A stretch of 64,000 nucleotides of DNA. Source: Galbula dea. Taxonomy: Eukaryota > Chordata > Aves > Piciformes > Galbulidae. This document shows positions 25,187-38,965 of this stretch, in pieces (position 1 is the first letter of the stretch; each line of letters starts with the position of its first letter). The position numbers were made by a program, and so were the translations under genes. The stretch spans positions 497,716 through 561,715 of the forward strand of contig VWZX01004903.1 of assembly GCA_013399015.1 (NCBI GenBank). The letters are read 5' to 3'. The notes under the pieces were generated by a model, which was given only the letters and a program-made list of their open reading frames with translations, was not told the origin of the DNA and did no database searches.

Positions 25187-26230
25187 GTGTTTCATGAGGT
25201 ATATCAAGATCTTTCAGAAGGGCTGAAGACTTCTAGGAACAGAGAAAATTTCATATGTCTACCTGTAAGTAAAATCACTCATTGTTTACATACTAAAATG
25301 AGGTAGAGACAATTTCTGATGTAGGAATGCATCAGTATGATAATAGCAATCTAAAGAGATGAGAATTACAATTTCAATATAGATATAAAATATACAGGAA
25401 AAATATTATTAAATATTATATTAAAGCTGATTAAAATAGAATAAACCAAAATAAATCTCAGTAACTTAGTATAATCAACTGCCACTTCCCCATGTTTCTC
25501 TTTGAATAATAAAATATAAATTAGAGAGCTTTTGAGAATTAAGAATAAACTATGACCACAAGTGTTTGTTAAATATTTGAAAACGTTTCAGAAAATAGTA
25601 TAGTATTTCCCCTAAATGCCCAATAAAACCAAGTATGACTATGGATACCGAGAAAATAAGGCTTTTGTAGTCTTTAAAAGCCAACTATAATAATGAAATG
25701 AGCTCTTCTAAAATAGCAACAACTTAAACTGTGAGCTTTTTTTGACACTGAGCACATGAGAAAAAAAATGAAGCTCCAGTCATGCTAGCAGAGTTAAGTT
25801 TTCACAGTTTGGAAATGCAGCCATCAGTTCTGCTGAAAAACAGCCACCAAATCAGGCTGTTCAGAAGAGAGCCTTTGTTGCACTTGCTACGCACTGACAA
25901 AAGACCAATTCTTTGCCTTGTTAGAAGGACTGGCTGCTTCAGAACAAACCACCACTATTCAAACTTGTCAGAACAAGCTTGGAGAAAACTAGATAAGAGC
26001 ACTTGAGTGATCTGTACACAGAGACAACTGAACTGGAAGTGAAGTTACATACACGAACGATCTATTGTGTGGTGCAGTTTTAATTGTCTGAAACAATTCC
26101 TCAGTCTTGTTTGTCGCAATGATACCCTATTTACTGAAGGTCTTATCTGATGGACGTTTCAGGGCAATAGCTTGCATATTAGTAGTCTTTAAGAAATGGT
26201 ATGCTGGCATCATGTAATGACAGGTGGTTC

Positions 26231-26294
26231 ACATATTGTATATTTACTGTATATATATTGTATATTTATTGTATCTACATATTGTATATTTATT
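26231..26294. repeat. Imperfect tandem repeat around ATATTGTATATTTA
   Basis: The 14-mer ATATTGTATATTTA occurs three times at 26233-26246, 26255-26268 and 26279-26292, spaced 22 and 24 bp apart. The intervening bases are also related (TGTATATAT, TGTATCTAC), which suggests local duplication followed by divergence. Confidence 0.85.
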
Positions 26295-27584
26295 TCTGAA
26301 AGATGAAAGCTTGTCTGAATTTAGTTTAATTTTAAATGCAGTAATTTATGATTTTAAATAACTATGCCACACAATAATCCCTGTATGACACATGATATTC
26401 AGGAATGGTTTACAGATGGAGCATTCCTGTACAAAAAATAGATCATTATGAACTGCACCTGTTTTTACCAGTCGGACGATCTTGCACTGTAGTTCTTATG
26501 TTGCACTAATAATTATCAGATTAGTATCTAACTGCTCTTACCCAACAGTTGGTATAAACTTGGGCATATATATCCCTTGAGATTTGAGCCAGCGGATACC
26601 TAAGCACCTGTGATACCGCAGATATGCTTGCAGTCCCACTGGAAAGACAGGCAAATTTAAGCATAACAGAAAAAGACAAGTTCACATACTGAGGAGACAC
26701 CTTTGTACCTTTAAAGCTCTGACTGGAAGAGACTTTCAGGGAAAGCAAGTTTTCTCAAAGTGTAAGCTAAGGGAAGTGACACTAAAAGAAGGGAAATGGG
26801 GGAACTGCATTCATGCTGTTGTTGTGAACCTAAATTAGAAACTAAGACTTAGAAATAAAGCATAATGACATGCCCACTATCATCAGAAATTACCACCCAG
26901 ATAAGGAGAAGTGAAAATGAACATATAAGATCAGACAAACAGAAATGGTCTTTTGGGGGACAACTTTCCAGTAAAAGGGCTCCAAAATGCACAATCAGAA
27001 ATACTAGTACTAAATAAATATTTTCCTTCTAACATTGTCTATAATTTTATTAACTTCATTAAAAATACTGTCTAACCCCATACAACATTTTCCGATATTA
27101 AATCATTACACTTTCTTACTTTTGAGTAAGTGCAAGCTTAATTAGTTTTATATTATGTGTATATATCTAACTCTGGTTCAAATATATCTGAATAACGCAC
27201 CTAGTATTTTCTGATATCTGGGTATTGCCACATAAAATTGGATCAAATGATAGCTTTTAAAGTACTGCAGTGCATCAGGATTTCTATACCAATAAGCACT
27301 TCATGCTTATTTTCATCCTTGGAAAAGACTTGAAATGTCACTTCGCCATCTGAAATGTTGTGTTAGTAAACTTCTCTAAATAAATGCATAATACTGTATT
27401 ATGGCCAAATCGGCAAAGAAAGCTACACTCAGAAGGCTGAAACAGTCATTTCTGCTATAAAGTACATCTTATTCTTGATATTTTTACCTCAGCCTTAGGA
27501 GATAGCATCAGCTACCTTCAGAAAGGCAGGGGTATTTATGTGTGTGTGGGGTTTTTATTTATTTAGGGTGGGATTTTTGGGGAT

Positions 27585-27665
27585 GTATTGTCCTGTACAT
27601 AGGCATAAGTTGGACTTAGTGATCCTCCTGGGTTCCTTCCAACTCAGGGCATTCTCTGATTCTAT
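27585..27665 (+). mobile_element. CR1 LINE 3' tail, about 80 bp
   Basis: TATTGTCCTGTACATAGGCA, then TTGGACTTAGTGATCCTCCT, GGGTTCCTTCCAACTCAGGG and the terminus ATTCTCTGATTCTATT. This matches the tail of the element at 1-353, including its TTGTCCTGTAC block, so the two belong to one subfamily. It carries several mutations in otherwise conserved tail positions and is probably an older insertion. The 5' end is uncertain by about 15 bases because a G/T-rich stretch precedes it. Confidence 0.8.
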
Positions 27666-30600
27666 TAAGAAATTCCCATTTTAGCTATGAAAGGGCATTT
27701 CTTAGTACCTTCCTTATACAGTAGATTGATGACATAAATGCTGGAAGAACATCACAATTAGGCAAATACATTTTTAACATTACAGTTATTTTCACAGTGT
27801 TGTAGATGGATTATTGCATTTTTAAGCATAAATAATACCTTTCACGTGGAGAGTTCTAATTTCATAAGTGAGGTCCGATTGCAATAATACAGGTTGAGGT
27901 AGGGTTATATACCCTATTTTTTAAGGTAAATATTCACCCAAATTTCATGTTAATGTGATTTTTTTTTTAAAACTCTTATGTTTCCTGCCAATTTCCCTTT
28001 GTGATTCTAATCTGTTTTTATTGTGGGAACATAGTAAATGACAGCTTATTTATGAATTAGGTCCTGCATACTGTTTGCGACAGCTGTAAACTTGAATCAT
28101 TCCCTGTGTGAGCAAAACACAAATTTCCTAGACATGCATCAAACTGTGTTCAACCTAAATGTGAGTGAGATGACTGTTAAAACTATAGCCCCCAAGCCTT
28201 CAACAAATGTAAAGTCTGTCATGGGAAATTCAATGTGGATCTTAATGTGTGGTGTTCTGCTGAGCTACTGTACTTGATTCTAAACTAAATTTAGGTATCT
28301 GAGAATAAAATAATAAACACAAAGCCTTCAGGGAAAAAGAGAGAATATGAGAATAAAGCAATTTTTTTCTTAATGTAGTGGTATGAAGAAACTTTCCATA
28401 TAAAGATGTCTTTTTTTGTTTGATTGTTTGTTTTAAATAAAAAGCTATACCAAAATCTGTTCCTGGTATTTTTCAACTGATCTTGTTCTCACTGCACTTA
28501 TAGTCTTAACTGACATTGCTAGTATTTACTATCTTTGAAAAAAATGGTGTCTTCATTTACATGTGAAATGAATAAACTTAAACAGAGAAGAAAAAAGGAA
28601 AAAAAGCTTGATTTTAGTCATAGTGGACAAAAAAACCTCAGGGATTAAAAAGTCTGCTCTCAGGGAGACTGGAAAAGTCTCCATGCACAAGAAGCCCAAG
28701 TCATTCTGAAATAAGCCTAAGGGTTTCCAGAACATTGCTCGAACCTAAGCTACAATATACAAACAAGATATAGTTTAAACTTCCATCATTTTATGGCTAT
28801 ATTACAGTGAAGAAAAGGTTTGTAAAAGATTACTGACGCTGAAAAAAGTATTGGCCCTTTTATATCAAAGCTAACTTCTCTCCCTTTATTGTAAGGAATG
28901 AGGAAATGTGCTTTAATACCACTCACAACAAACAGGTAGACATTTTCTTTAAATCAGCCATTGCTCTTAGGTGCCAGACAGAGCTATGTGCTGCTTAGTT
29001 TTCCAATCTTCTCAGCTTTCACAACTCCAATTTGTTTACTGAGACCTACTATAATTTAAGGTCTGGATGCACTTCAACCCCCTCAAAGCTTGTGGGGAAA
29101 AAAACATCTATAACCACAGAAAAAATTTAAGTATATTTTAGGTTTGTTTGGCATTTATGAGCTTTTAAAATTTTTAAAGTGTAATCCCATAGTATCTTTT
29201 ACACTACACCCATAGTTACCAAATATATTAATAATTCTTCAAAACTATTTTCAGCCCAGCAAGTTTAAGATGGCAGTGTAGCAAAGGGACCAGAGATAAC
29301 AATGTAAGTAGCAGGGAAAATGAAGGGAAACAGGAGATAAGGGCAGAAGGAGTTTAGTGATATGGGATGTAAATCCATTGGAATTATAGGGCCTATAAAA
29401 CTGAACTCTGCTGTTCATAGAAGAACTTGTTTGTGTAAACCACATTCTGGATAACGTAGCTTCAAATAAGGCAACATGTATAAATCCTATAGAAAGCAAT
29501 GAACCACAGTAGATCTACAGTAGCTATAACTGTTCTCCAAAGATATTTCCATCAAAGCTCAAGAATCACTATCTTTAGAACCGGAGAGCAGTCACAGCCT
29601 ATTGTACAATTACAATTGAGTGATGTTCAAGTCCAATCCCTTTTAAATCTTACCATTTGGTCTCTGTTTCTAGAGTGAGTGAGCTGAAATCCAAGATGGA
29701 GAAAGCCTCTCACACTGGGAAAGTCTGGATTCAGAGCTGACATTTTGGAGTCTAAGGCTTATATAATTTGTGAGCTGGTGTGGGGAGAACATAGGACATT
29801 TAGGACAAGAATCACAGAATGGTACTGCTGTTCTTTTCCAGCGCAACTGAAAGGTTAATTGTTTAAGATTGTGATAAAAATACCCTCCTATCTGAAGGTA
29901 AAACCATTGGGTTATATAGCAATTCATATGGAAGCTGAGAGAATTAAAGCCTGTGAGCTGCTACACTGAAATATGGACCCGAACCAAAACAGAGGAAGAA
30001 GCAACTCCTTCATCTACCAACTCCATCACCCTCTGTCAGACTGTGGATTAGGAATGTTTCCCCTTCATGCTTCTGCAGGATGCTACATCCTCTTCAGGCC
30101 CAACGAACATTACTAGTAAGCTAGTCTGATTCAAAGTTTTCAGGCTACCAATTCATGTTCATTCTCTGAGTATACACATAGAAGTTCCTGTTTCAGTCTT
30201 CTGCATAAAAATACACCAATACTGTGGTTTATATAAGGGTGGATTAAGAGAGTTGGATGAAACAGCAACACATCCATCAAACTGAAATTAAGCCTCTTTA
30301 AACATCTTAGGCAGAAAAGAAATGGGTCACTCAATTAGCTATGCTTAAAATTAGGCATTTAACTAATTTCAGTTTATATTAAATTCTTTGAATCATTCAT
30401 GGGAATTCACTGATCATTCAAGTTAAGTATCTGAGGTAAAGAGAACTAGGCCTCTAGAGACAGGCATGTACCAAACACGCATTGGTTAATAAACAAGTTT
30501 TGATTTAACAATCAAAGATGAATCAAACTTTTTAAGGGAAAATTAAAACTGCCTGTGTTTTGAGGAGAAAGGAGTAAAACCTCATATGCTTTTGTTTTGC

Positions 30601-33600
30601 TCAGACCTATGCAGATAACATGTGGTAATGAGAATGCAACAGGGATGTGCAGCCAGCTCTCCTCACAGAGCCTATTCTCCTTTCACTCTTAAGGTGTTAC
30701 AGGGAAGTAGGAATGAAAAGTGTCAGGTGTAAGAAGGTGTTCAACTTCAGTGTTAATGCTACAAAGGTGCTGTTAATAAAGGCCTAGTATTTGACCTTAC
30801 CATATGTTTCCTTAAAGGGCAGAGTAGCTTAGAAAGCCTAAAGCCAGGCTAATAGATACTAGCTTCAACGAAGTAATACTTAGAACAAGCCAATATTGTT
30901 AACATATGTATGATTAATAACCACCTCGATAATTGATTTAGTCACCCATTATTTATTTAGAAACTGGCTGTTCTCTAAAATATTCACAAGGGAAAATACT
31001 TAATATTTAAATATCTCAAATTTTCAGTAAACATTTATTTTAGCTTTTTATTGCAAGAGTATTTTGGGAAATGTTTAATGAGGAGACTGTCCTAATGATA
31101 CAAGTGTTCTTGAATTCTGTTTTTTATTTCATTCAAACATAAAAGAAGCTAGCTGCTGAAGTTAGATGTGGATTGACTTTGATCTTCACCAAAACACAGG
31201 AGAAGTACCCTCTCTATATTTCTTTCTAGTCTCACATGTCATGGTTGCAGTGACCAAAATCCAGAAGGCCTCATGTGTGTGACCTAAATGCTCAGTGAGA
31301 GGGGGTACAGAGCACACAAGAGGCAGCTCTCTGCAGATACAGAGCATTTCTCTAAAGCCACACAGTTTTTAGGATACCCTGTGAGGGTGATAACAAGATG
31401 GCTCAAAAGCACATACATATTAAACTTGTATTCCAAAGGACATTTGTCCTCCTTGCTTCAGCAGTTTCACGGATTGCAGGATCTAGCAGCTTTTCTTTCC
31501 ATCATCTGCTTACCCTGAGTGCTTTCCCCAAAGCAATATACATTAGCTAACTACTGGGGTATTTTTCTGAGGCAATGTAACTATAGCTAGAAGTAGGAAA
31601 AGAACACTTTGGCTGATACAAAAATCTCTGAAGCTTCTGTGATGCTTGGCTCAAGCCCTTGCAGATTGTCACACTGCAGCCAGGAAGGCATTTCCCTAGC
31701 AGAAGTGTTTGGGCTGTGGGTCTATCTAGCACAGACCCTGCCTTGCATTTGAGGCACACCTGGAAATATCACTTAGCAAGTTCCCTGTGATACCAATAAA
31801 GCTTCTGAGGTCTCCTGTTTTCTTCCTGTGGCACATTGTAACTGCGACCATAGATCTTTTATCACGGGTTTAAGCTTGTTACAGGGTATTAGAAGTGCTG
31901 TGCAACCTCTGAGAGGAGGAGCAGCAGATGTCCCCCAAGCCTGCCTGGGTTAACTCCCTGTTACACAATTGTCAGTTTGATAGCCCAGTTGGTCCTTCTC
32001 ATGCTTGGGTTTCTAACCTGTATATCATGAACTTGCCCTAGTTACACACACACAATTTTTTTTCGTCTTGACAATACCTTCTATAGACCCACTTCCTCTT
32101 TTTTTTTTTTATAACTCCAGCACAGCAGTTCTATTCAGACAAGTCACAAAGCAGAATCAAGCTTAAAAAACTCCAATTCTCAAAAACCTTGCTGTTTTTA
32201 AACAGATAGCTTAAAAACAATTGCTTAAAAATGCCTTATTAACCAATGCAAAACAACCTTGATAAAAGGAAGAGCTACAACTCATAACATTACACTTATG
32301 TCTTTTAGAAGCACAGAAACTGAAGATGGAATCCCATCACATAAATTATTCATCCCCTGCCAAGGCAGTTCCTTGTAAGTTTTGAATAGTTGAAAAGTTA
32401 AAAAGGTTTTAAAGCTAGAAAAGTTTAGAAGTTAGAAAGGTTTTAAACACTTGTAAAAGGATGATAGAAATTAAGCTTTCCTTAGTTTCTCAGCAAGCTA
32501 AACCATATGGATATTAAAGCCCTGTTCTATTCTCCTTGTTATGTTTCTGTCTTGGACTGTTTTCTTTTGCTGAAATATAGTCTCTACTCAGAATAACCAA
32601 GATTAATTTTGGTTGCTTTTCTCATAACAATATAAATGAAATATTTATAGGGGATAGATTTATGCTGCCTTCTAAAAGGAGAGGTAGTTTGAACATAGGG
32701 CCAGAATACAGGAGATAGAAAAAATACAAGTTTGACTGCAGACTCTCCTCTTTGTGGTAAAAGACACACATCACTGGTAGACCAGACAAGCAGTTTCCTA
32801 TTTCTTTTCACAGAACAAAGATGTTGACAAGTGTGTATATATAATAACACAAAGGTAGTCATTTTTGTCATTGAATTCTTTCAAGTCACTTGACATTATG
32901 AAAGGAAAAAACCCATTTTAATAGTCAGAAAAGAAGATACCAATCTGACACTTCCTTCTCTACCCACACCCTTTGTACACACAACTGTAACTTTCGCTCC
33001 ATTTTTACAATATGCAAGTCCACTTGCTTAGTGAAATTCAAATATCTGCTCCCTGAATAATAAACTTACATGTTCACACAGCATGCAACACAGTGGCAAA
33101 AGAAATTCCTTTTGGGTAGCACCATTACGAAAGATTAAATCACAGCTTTTGTAGTGGTCTATGAAATTTTGTACATTAAGAATGTTTCTGAATAGTTTCT
33201 GAGAGCAGATCTGTGCTCTAAAGAGCTTATTCCTCTGGTTAAGAACTATCTGTCTAAGAACAAAGTACAAATCACTTTTATGTGACAAATATCACTTAGG
33301 AGTGTATTTTTGGGTAGACCAAGTTAATCTCTATACTTATTACTGATAAACAATGTACACTTTATGTACTAGTCTTTCAGTAGAGGTCATGACAGCTGCA
33401 CAGCAGTGCAGGCTGCATAAGGATTTCCATTGTAGAGGTTGAAAGTTTCAGAAAATATGTCACTGAGGCAAACAGTCAATTCAATTAGCGGGGGAAAAAA
33501 AAAAAAGTAAAAAAGCCCCGAATTTTCAGGGCAAGGGAAAAAAGTTTATTCAATTCCTTAAAAAATTTGAAAATGCACAGCTTTTAAACAACTCATCTAG

Positions 33601-35689
33601 TGGGTGAGAAATCCTGAACAATGTGTAAGAGTCAGCTTCTACCCTATTTGTACCTCAGTGCATAACTAAGAAGATTGATTTTGGAACAGTCTATGCAAAG
33701 GAGAGGGTAAAAACTGTCGTACTTTGACTTCATCACTAACATAGACAAATATGTTCCTCCTTCCCTTTCCATGAAGTAAGTCTGATCTACCTGTCTAACT
33801 TCATCTATGCAAGTTAGAATCAATTCCCTGCCTTGATACCCTATAAAACCTGGAAAAATAAAGGATGAAAGAAGAGCTGGTAACATTGCACATTTCTTCC
33901 ATTAAATATTTCCCTTTCTGGTGAAGGTGAGGCTGTGTGGCTGCTACTCTGCATCTGTGTGTTTGGTAAACACCGAGCAAAGAACAAGGTACACCCTCTC
34001 AAGCAGAACAGCAGGTGACCACCTAGTGTCTTCTCATACCCTTCATTCTTCTGCACTAACAAGGAATTGAAACTTTTCCTTCATTCAGTTTATGCAGGAT
34101 GATACCAGGGTTTATTTTTGTTTCCCCCAACTCTTTAGTGTTCTATTTAGAATAGCAGCAGAGAGACTGTAAGTATGATACTAATTATACAGTAGAATTT
34201 AATGTCTTTCCCAGACTTATTACATGACTTATAATGAAAGTGAATTTTATATTTGCAGTCTTGTGAAGACTGCAGAAAACTGTAGATAGTTCAAATAGAA
34301 GGTTTTAGATAACTTGTCATTACTTCCCAACATCAGTGAGCATGCTCAAATACATCCAGTAAATTTCCCTGAATCCTCATTAGGGTAGAATGAAGTCTCC
34401 ATGCAAAAGCAAAAGTTAAAATACATAAAAGATGTTTGATACTTGCTAGAAAAGACAGCAAGTGTCTTTTCTGGATTTCCTTTCCAGGCTATTTATCATT
34501 CAAATGAATTTTCCAAATTCACTTATCTAAAAACAGAGACTTGAGGAAAAGGAAGCAGCACACTAGGAAGAGGCAACAGTGCTACATCATCAGTTTTCAG
34601 ATGAGACTTTGTTTATCATACTGAACTAGTTTCACACACAGTAAGACAACCTTATGACCAGACAAGACAAAAGAAAACCCCTTCTGGGCATGCAGCACTG
34701 ATCATGGGAAATTCTTTTGCTGGAGAAGACAGTATCATCATGGCAGTTAGGAGGTTTCTGACTAGAAAAAAGATTGTGTTGGACAAACAATTCTGTTAGA
34801 ATTGCATATACCACATTGTAATGACAGGAACTTTAGTTTGTACTATACGGTAGTGTAGCTCTACATAAAGAAAAAATATTATGGGATATCTTATATTCTA
34901 GTACTGAAAAGACATTCTTACATGATATGCTTTTTAAGTTAAATATATATTTTGATTCCGCTTTGATAAAATAATGCTATAAATTATCCTTTCATCTGGA
35001 AAAGTCTTTCAGTCCTTTGTCTGAAAATGCTAGATTTAAACAGATCCGGACACAAAGACCTACAAAAATCTAAATGATCCAAACCTTTGTGACAGAAACG
35101 TCCTTCATAGCATTCCTATGGTAGGAGATAGACACATGTTGAGGGTTTATTATTTCAGACTGCTTCAACCTTTGCTGTAAATTTTACTTAATATTCAGTT
35201 AAGCTATTAAAACTTTTTTCTTTGGAGGGGGTGGACATTGTCATGCCCAACAGGGAAATCTTTCACTTTCTCATCTTAACAGAAACGCTAGCCTGCACAC
35301 AAAATAATAACCATAAAAGAGAATATACATATTTTTATTGTAGGTCTCATATTCTTTCTCTAGGTGTACCGCAACAATGATTTCCATATTTCTCTCATCA
35401 GAGCATAATATCATTATGGTCCCAGCTCTTGGAAACTAGGAAATGCAGAACACACATGTGAAATAAAACAAAACACTTATGTTTCAGATTAAGCTGATCT
35501 CAAGATGTTAAATCCCAGACCTACTCCATAGAAGAGCAAAAGGGTTGTTGGCAACATATGATAACTATTCAGTTTAGGACTAAAGCATACACTGTTACAT
35601 GGTGTGTTTCCCTAGATAATACATCTTAATTTGGTTCCATCTCGCTTCTGAGAGACCCCGTGTTATCAACATGTATTCAGAGTTACGTT
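27666..35689. other. 8-kb spacer, no gene recognised
   Basis: No coding exon, RNA gene or recognised transposon. A lone CR1-terminus-like word (AGAATCACAGAATGGT, near 29809-29824) is too short to call. The 31270-32060 interval is richer in GC than its surroundings and contains AATAAA at 31795 followed by a T/GT-rich stretch, but no exon or LTR boundary could be identified. T-runs occur near 32056-32064 and 32100-32111. Confidence 0.55.
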
Positions 35690-36440
35690 TGCTGTATCAG
35701 TAAGAATTGTGGTTATTTTACTGGCAGCTCCTGTTCCTTCAATCAATTGCCCCAGTGCTGTGGAGTCCCTTTTGATCATCCTTGGACTTCATAACCTTAT
35801 CTCTTCCAACCTAAACAGCCAATAGTGGGTAATACTCAGAGGGCCATAACAGACCAGGGAGTTTCCTAGTGATGTTCTGTCCCAAGGAGACAACAAAGTG
35901 CCCTGTGGGATGGGTACAGTTGGTATATTTGGCCCTTTTTTCCTCTCAGAAGGGAGTCACCTATGGTAATTATCTCTTTTTTCTTCACAGAAGAAATTTG
36001 TGGGGTTGACTAACTTGTCCTAGGCAACCCCCTGGATAGACTTACATCTGCATTATCATTTGCCTGGCCCTCAAGTTCCAGGTCCTCATACCTATTGTAT
36101 AAAGGCTCCGAGGAAGGTGAGGGAAGCCAGCAGAGGATTTAGTTACTGTGCCCAAGCAGGGACTCTTCAGTCCCTTCCTTCTGCCTGATGGTGAGAAGGT
36201 AGGTGCTTCTTGTTGAGCGTCCATCCTCTGCATTTGTCTCAGGGATGGTAGAGTGAGGCTCCACCAGTCTGTTTCTCTTTTCATACCCCCACACTCCTTA
36301 ACTTTTCCACTTCCTCTTTCACCTTGGCCACCAGGCTGAGCAGATTGTCCACCTGGTTCCACCTCACACAGGTATTCTGTCTTCTGCCTCCCTTACCAGT
36401 GACAGTATGAGAAACTCTGCAGTTGAAGACCTGGACAGGT
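35690..36440 (-). mobile_element. CR1 LINE ORF1 fragment with esterase-domain motif
   Basis: Minus-strand sequence from about 36440 down to 35690 matches the first ORF of CR1, a region rarely kept in genomic copies. Fragments across shifting frames read LLSLVAKVKEEVEKLRS (a coiled-coil-like segment), then KRETDWWSLTLPSLRQMQRM, and after a proline/serine-rich stretch REIITIGDSLLRGKKG, RALCCLLGTEH and SPRMIKRDSTALGQLIEGTG. GDSLLRG carries the nucleophile serine of the SGNH/GDSL esterase domain known in CR1-type ORF1 proteins. In-frame stops and frameshifts (for example after LRSVGV and after LLGTEH) show it is dead. Neither ORF2 nor the CR1 3' end follows; homology fades near 35690. The 106-codon frame at 36042-36362 covers only part of it. 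Confidence 0.8.
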
Positions 36441-36715
36441 GCATGTTTACTTATGTCTCTTGACCTTAAATATTTATTGGGCTACAGAAGAAGTTAATTC
36501 TATAGACATCTTTGGTTTGAGCATTCAGTTATTATGTGGAAGGTATAAATACTTGGCTTTTCCCTAGAAAAAAAATTGGTTTTGGTTTACTTCGATTTAT
36601 CTGTTCTTCTACTTTTCTATAGCTGAAGAATGAAACATATGAGATTTTCATACCTTTTCTCACCATATGGATATCCACCCACAGAAAAGAAAAATATTTA
36701 CTCTTATTATTGAAA

Positions 36716-36740
36716 CTCTTGTGATCTCTTGTGATCTCTT
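36716..36740. repeat. GTGATCTCTT tandem duplication, 2.5 copies
   Basis: Two perfect copies of GTGATCTCTT (36721-36740) preceded by the half unit CTCTT. A recent slippage product by appearance. Confidence 0.85.
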
Positions 36741-37444
36741 TTTATATTTTTGTTTCAGACTGTAAACTGGCTAGATCACTACAATATTTTTATACGCTTT
36801 TTGGACCACCTCTCCCTCAGCCTGACTTCAAGTGAATTATAAAACCTAATCTTCCTAAAGTAGTTGTGAAATAATACATATTTATGTATCTCTTAAGAAT
36901 GTGTGTTGAAGTAACTAACAGACGTTACTAATGGTTGCATTCTTCCAACACAGAGCTGGCCTAACTTTTGGTCAGTGCTCTACAATATTATAACTCCACA
37001 ATATGTATATAGCATTAAAACAAATTTAAGCCTTCAAAATTTCACCATTTTTCCTGGAAACATTCAGAATTTTAGTGAGATATATGTATCTTCCAAGAGA
37101 TCCCCAAGCATGAACGTGGAACAAGGACACTAAAAATTGCACTGCACAAGCAGTTTATGAACAGTTTGCAAACAATACAATAAGAAAACTCTGTATCTTA
37201 TCCATTCAGTGAAATCAAGGACTTGTAAATATATGTGCAGAAATAAAAGTCCTCTCCATAGCAGGCCTTTTTTTTTTCTTGTTTGTTTGTTTAAAGACTA
37301 ATCAGTTATTTAATGCTATCTGAAGTGACTTTAACAAAAGAATATCAGAAATTCAAACTGAATAGTCTGACAGCCTTGCCACTCAGAGTTTGACGTTTAA
37401 ACATAACCCATATAGAAGTTAAAAAACCCAACAAAACAACAAAA

Positions 37445-37472
37445 CCCTTCTCCCCTCCCCCCAAAAAAACCC
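37445..37472 (-). repeat. Canonical G-quadruplex motif on the minus strand
   Basis: The plus strand has four C-runs: CCC (37445), CCCC (37452), CCCCCC (37457) and CCC (37470), separated by 4, 1 and 7 bases. The minus strand therefore fits G3+N1-7 repeated four times. The motif lies inside an A/C-rich low-complexity tract (37418-37482). Folding potential follows from the sequence; any role is unknown. Confidence 0.7.
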
Positions 37473-38965
37473 TGAAAAAACCTTCAGTCACTGAAGTGTT
37501 GTCATTATTGGTTTAAATAACAAATTAATGGGATGGAATTCAAGACACTTAATTATCATATTAGTTAGCCAGATGGTTTATTTGAAAACCCAGCAGATGA
37601 GTATCTGATTTTTGCTTTAAGCTGGGCTCAACGAGCGAGAAAAGGCAAAGGACAGCAAAAGTCCACAGTTTTTTCTTTTCCTTGCTTTAACAAATAAACT
37701 TTTGCCTGCTCATCCTCCTGAGTAATGTTTCAGAATGAATTTATGGAAATAGTGGTAACCAAAGGAATATGAATGTTCCGCTATGCTTCAAATATCCTTG
37801 GTCACTTAAATGTCTTGTTAGCTCTAATACAAAGTTTACTGTATTTTATTCAAACAAAGAGATTTAGAAGCAAACTTCCATAAAAATGGAGACTTTTTTC
37901 TAAACCTGAGAAATGGTTTAAATACTCTGCACCATCTCTTTTCTCTCCCCTAATTGTTTTGGCAACAAATAAGATTCCATGTTGGATGACTTCAGGGGTG
38001 GTGAGGAGGAGAGGAGTCACGCATCAATAATCACAAAATAAGAACTGGTCGTATGACTTGGCTTAACTGCTGTTTCAGCAGTTTGCTCTCTGGTGGCTTG
38101 TTCAAAAGGTCTCAGCACATTCACAAGAGTTTCCATTAGTGTCTGCTCCAGACGTGAAAGGAATCCATCAATTTAATTTTCAAAATGTTATAGCATGTAA
38201 TAACTGCCTTTGCTCAAACAGCTTCTCTTAGAGAATGTTGAATTCTGTCTGGTAACTGCATCCTGAAAAAGTTTTTCTTGGGGAACAAGTCGTTATTCTT
38301 GGAAGAGTTTCAGAAGCTTTTTGGCTTTCACAGGCTGCCTGCACTATGGACAGATACCATCTGCTCTTATGAGAATATACATCTCTAGTTTATCATCGTA
38401 TTCATGTATGAAGTATATAGACACAGAAGGGCAACATCTTTAATCCCACCCCCTCTGTGAATGTTAGTGGCAAAAATCTCTGTACTTGTTTTCTTCTAGT
38501 GGTTGAATTAGAGGAGTTTAAATATTAAACAACATAACAACTCATTGCTTCTAAAATATTTCTCAGGTGACCCTTTGAGAACAGAAGTAGCATCTGATGC
38601 ACCCACTTAGGAGCAGTCCTTGACAGGGCTCTCTTCTCTAAAGTTATAATACTGGTACAATATATGGGAATAGGCTGTCTAGCAAACACAGCAACCAAAG
38701 ATATTTTACTTACAACTATAAATACAGCAGCCTCTGTAAAGTGATGTTTCCAAGTAGAAAAATACTGCATTTTTTTTTCCTTAGTGGAGATGTGAGGAAC
38801 AGGAAAATTTAATGATTATTTCAAAATGATATAGGTCTCTGTGGCACAAAATAGAGTCATGCTTTGTTTACCATGTTTCGGACAACATACCTTTTGGATA
38901 TCTGCCCAAAGAACTTAAACCCCTTGTTTTACGTATTGCTTTAAGGTAGTAATTGGTGGAACCTG

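Larger units (their letters stand above)
24889..27584. other. Very AT-rich spacer with hairpin and tandem repeat
   Basis: No gene recognised. It contains a 13-bp-arm hairpin at 25157-25186 and an imperfect three-copy tandem repeat at 26231-26294, both listed separately. A T-run lies at about 25110-25120. The 25300-25700 stretch is rich in ATAAAATAT-type words. Confidence 0.6.

Noticed and set aside
29809..29824. Possible CR1 terminus (AGAATCACAGAATGGT)
   Set aside because: Only about 16 bp match and neither flank resembles CR1; too short to separate from chance.
31795..31830. AATAAA followed by a T/GT-rich stretch, like a polyadenylation site or LTR end
   Set aside because: AATAAA is frequent in AT-rich DNA; no upstream exon, no LTR terminal repeat partner and no primer-binding site found.
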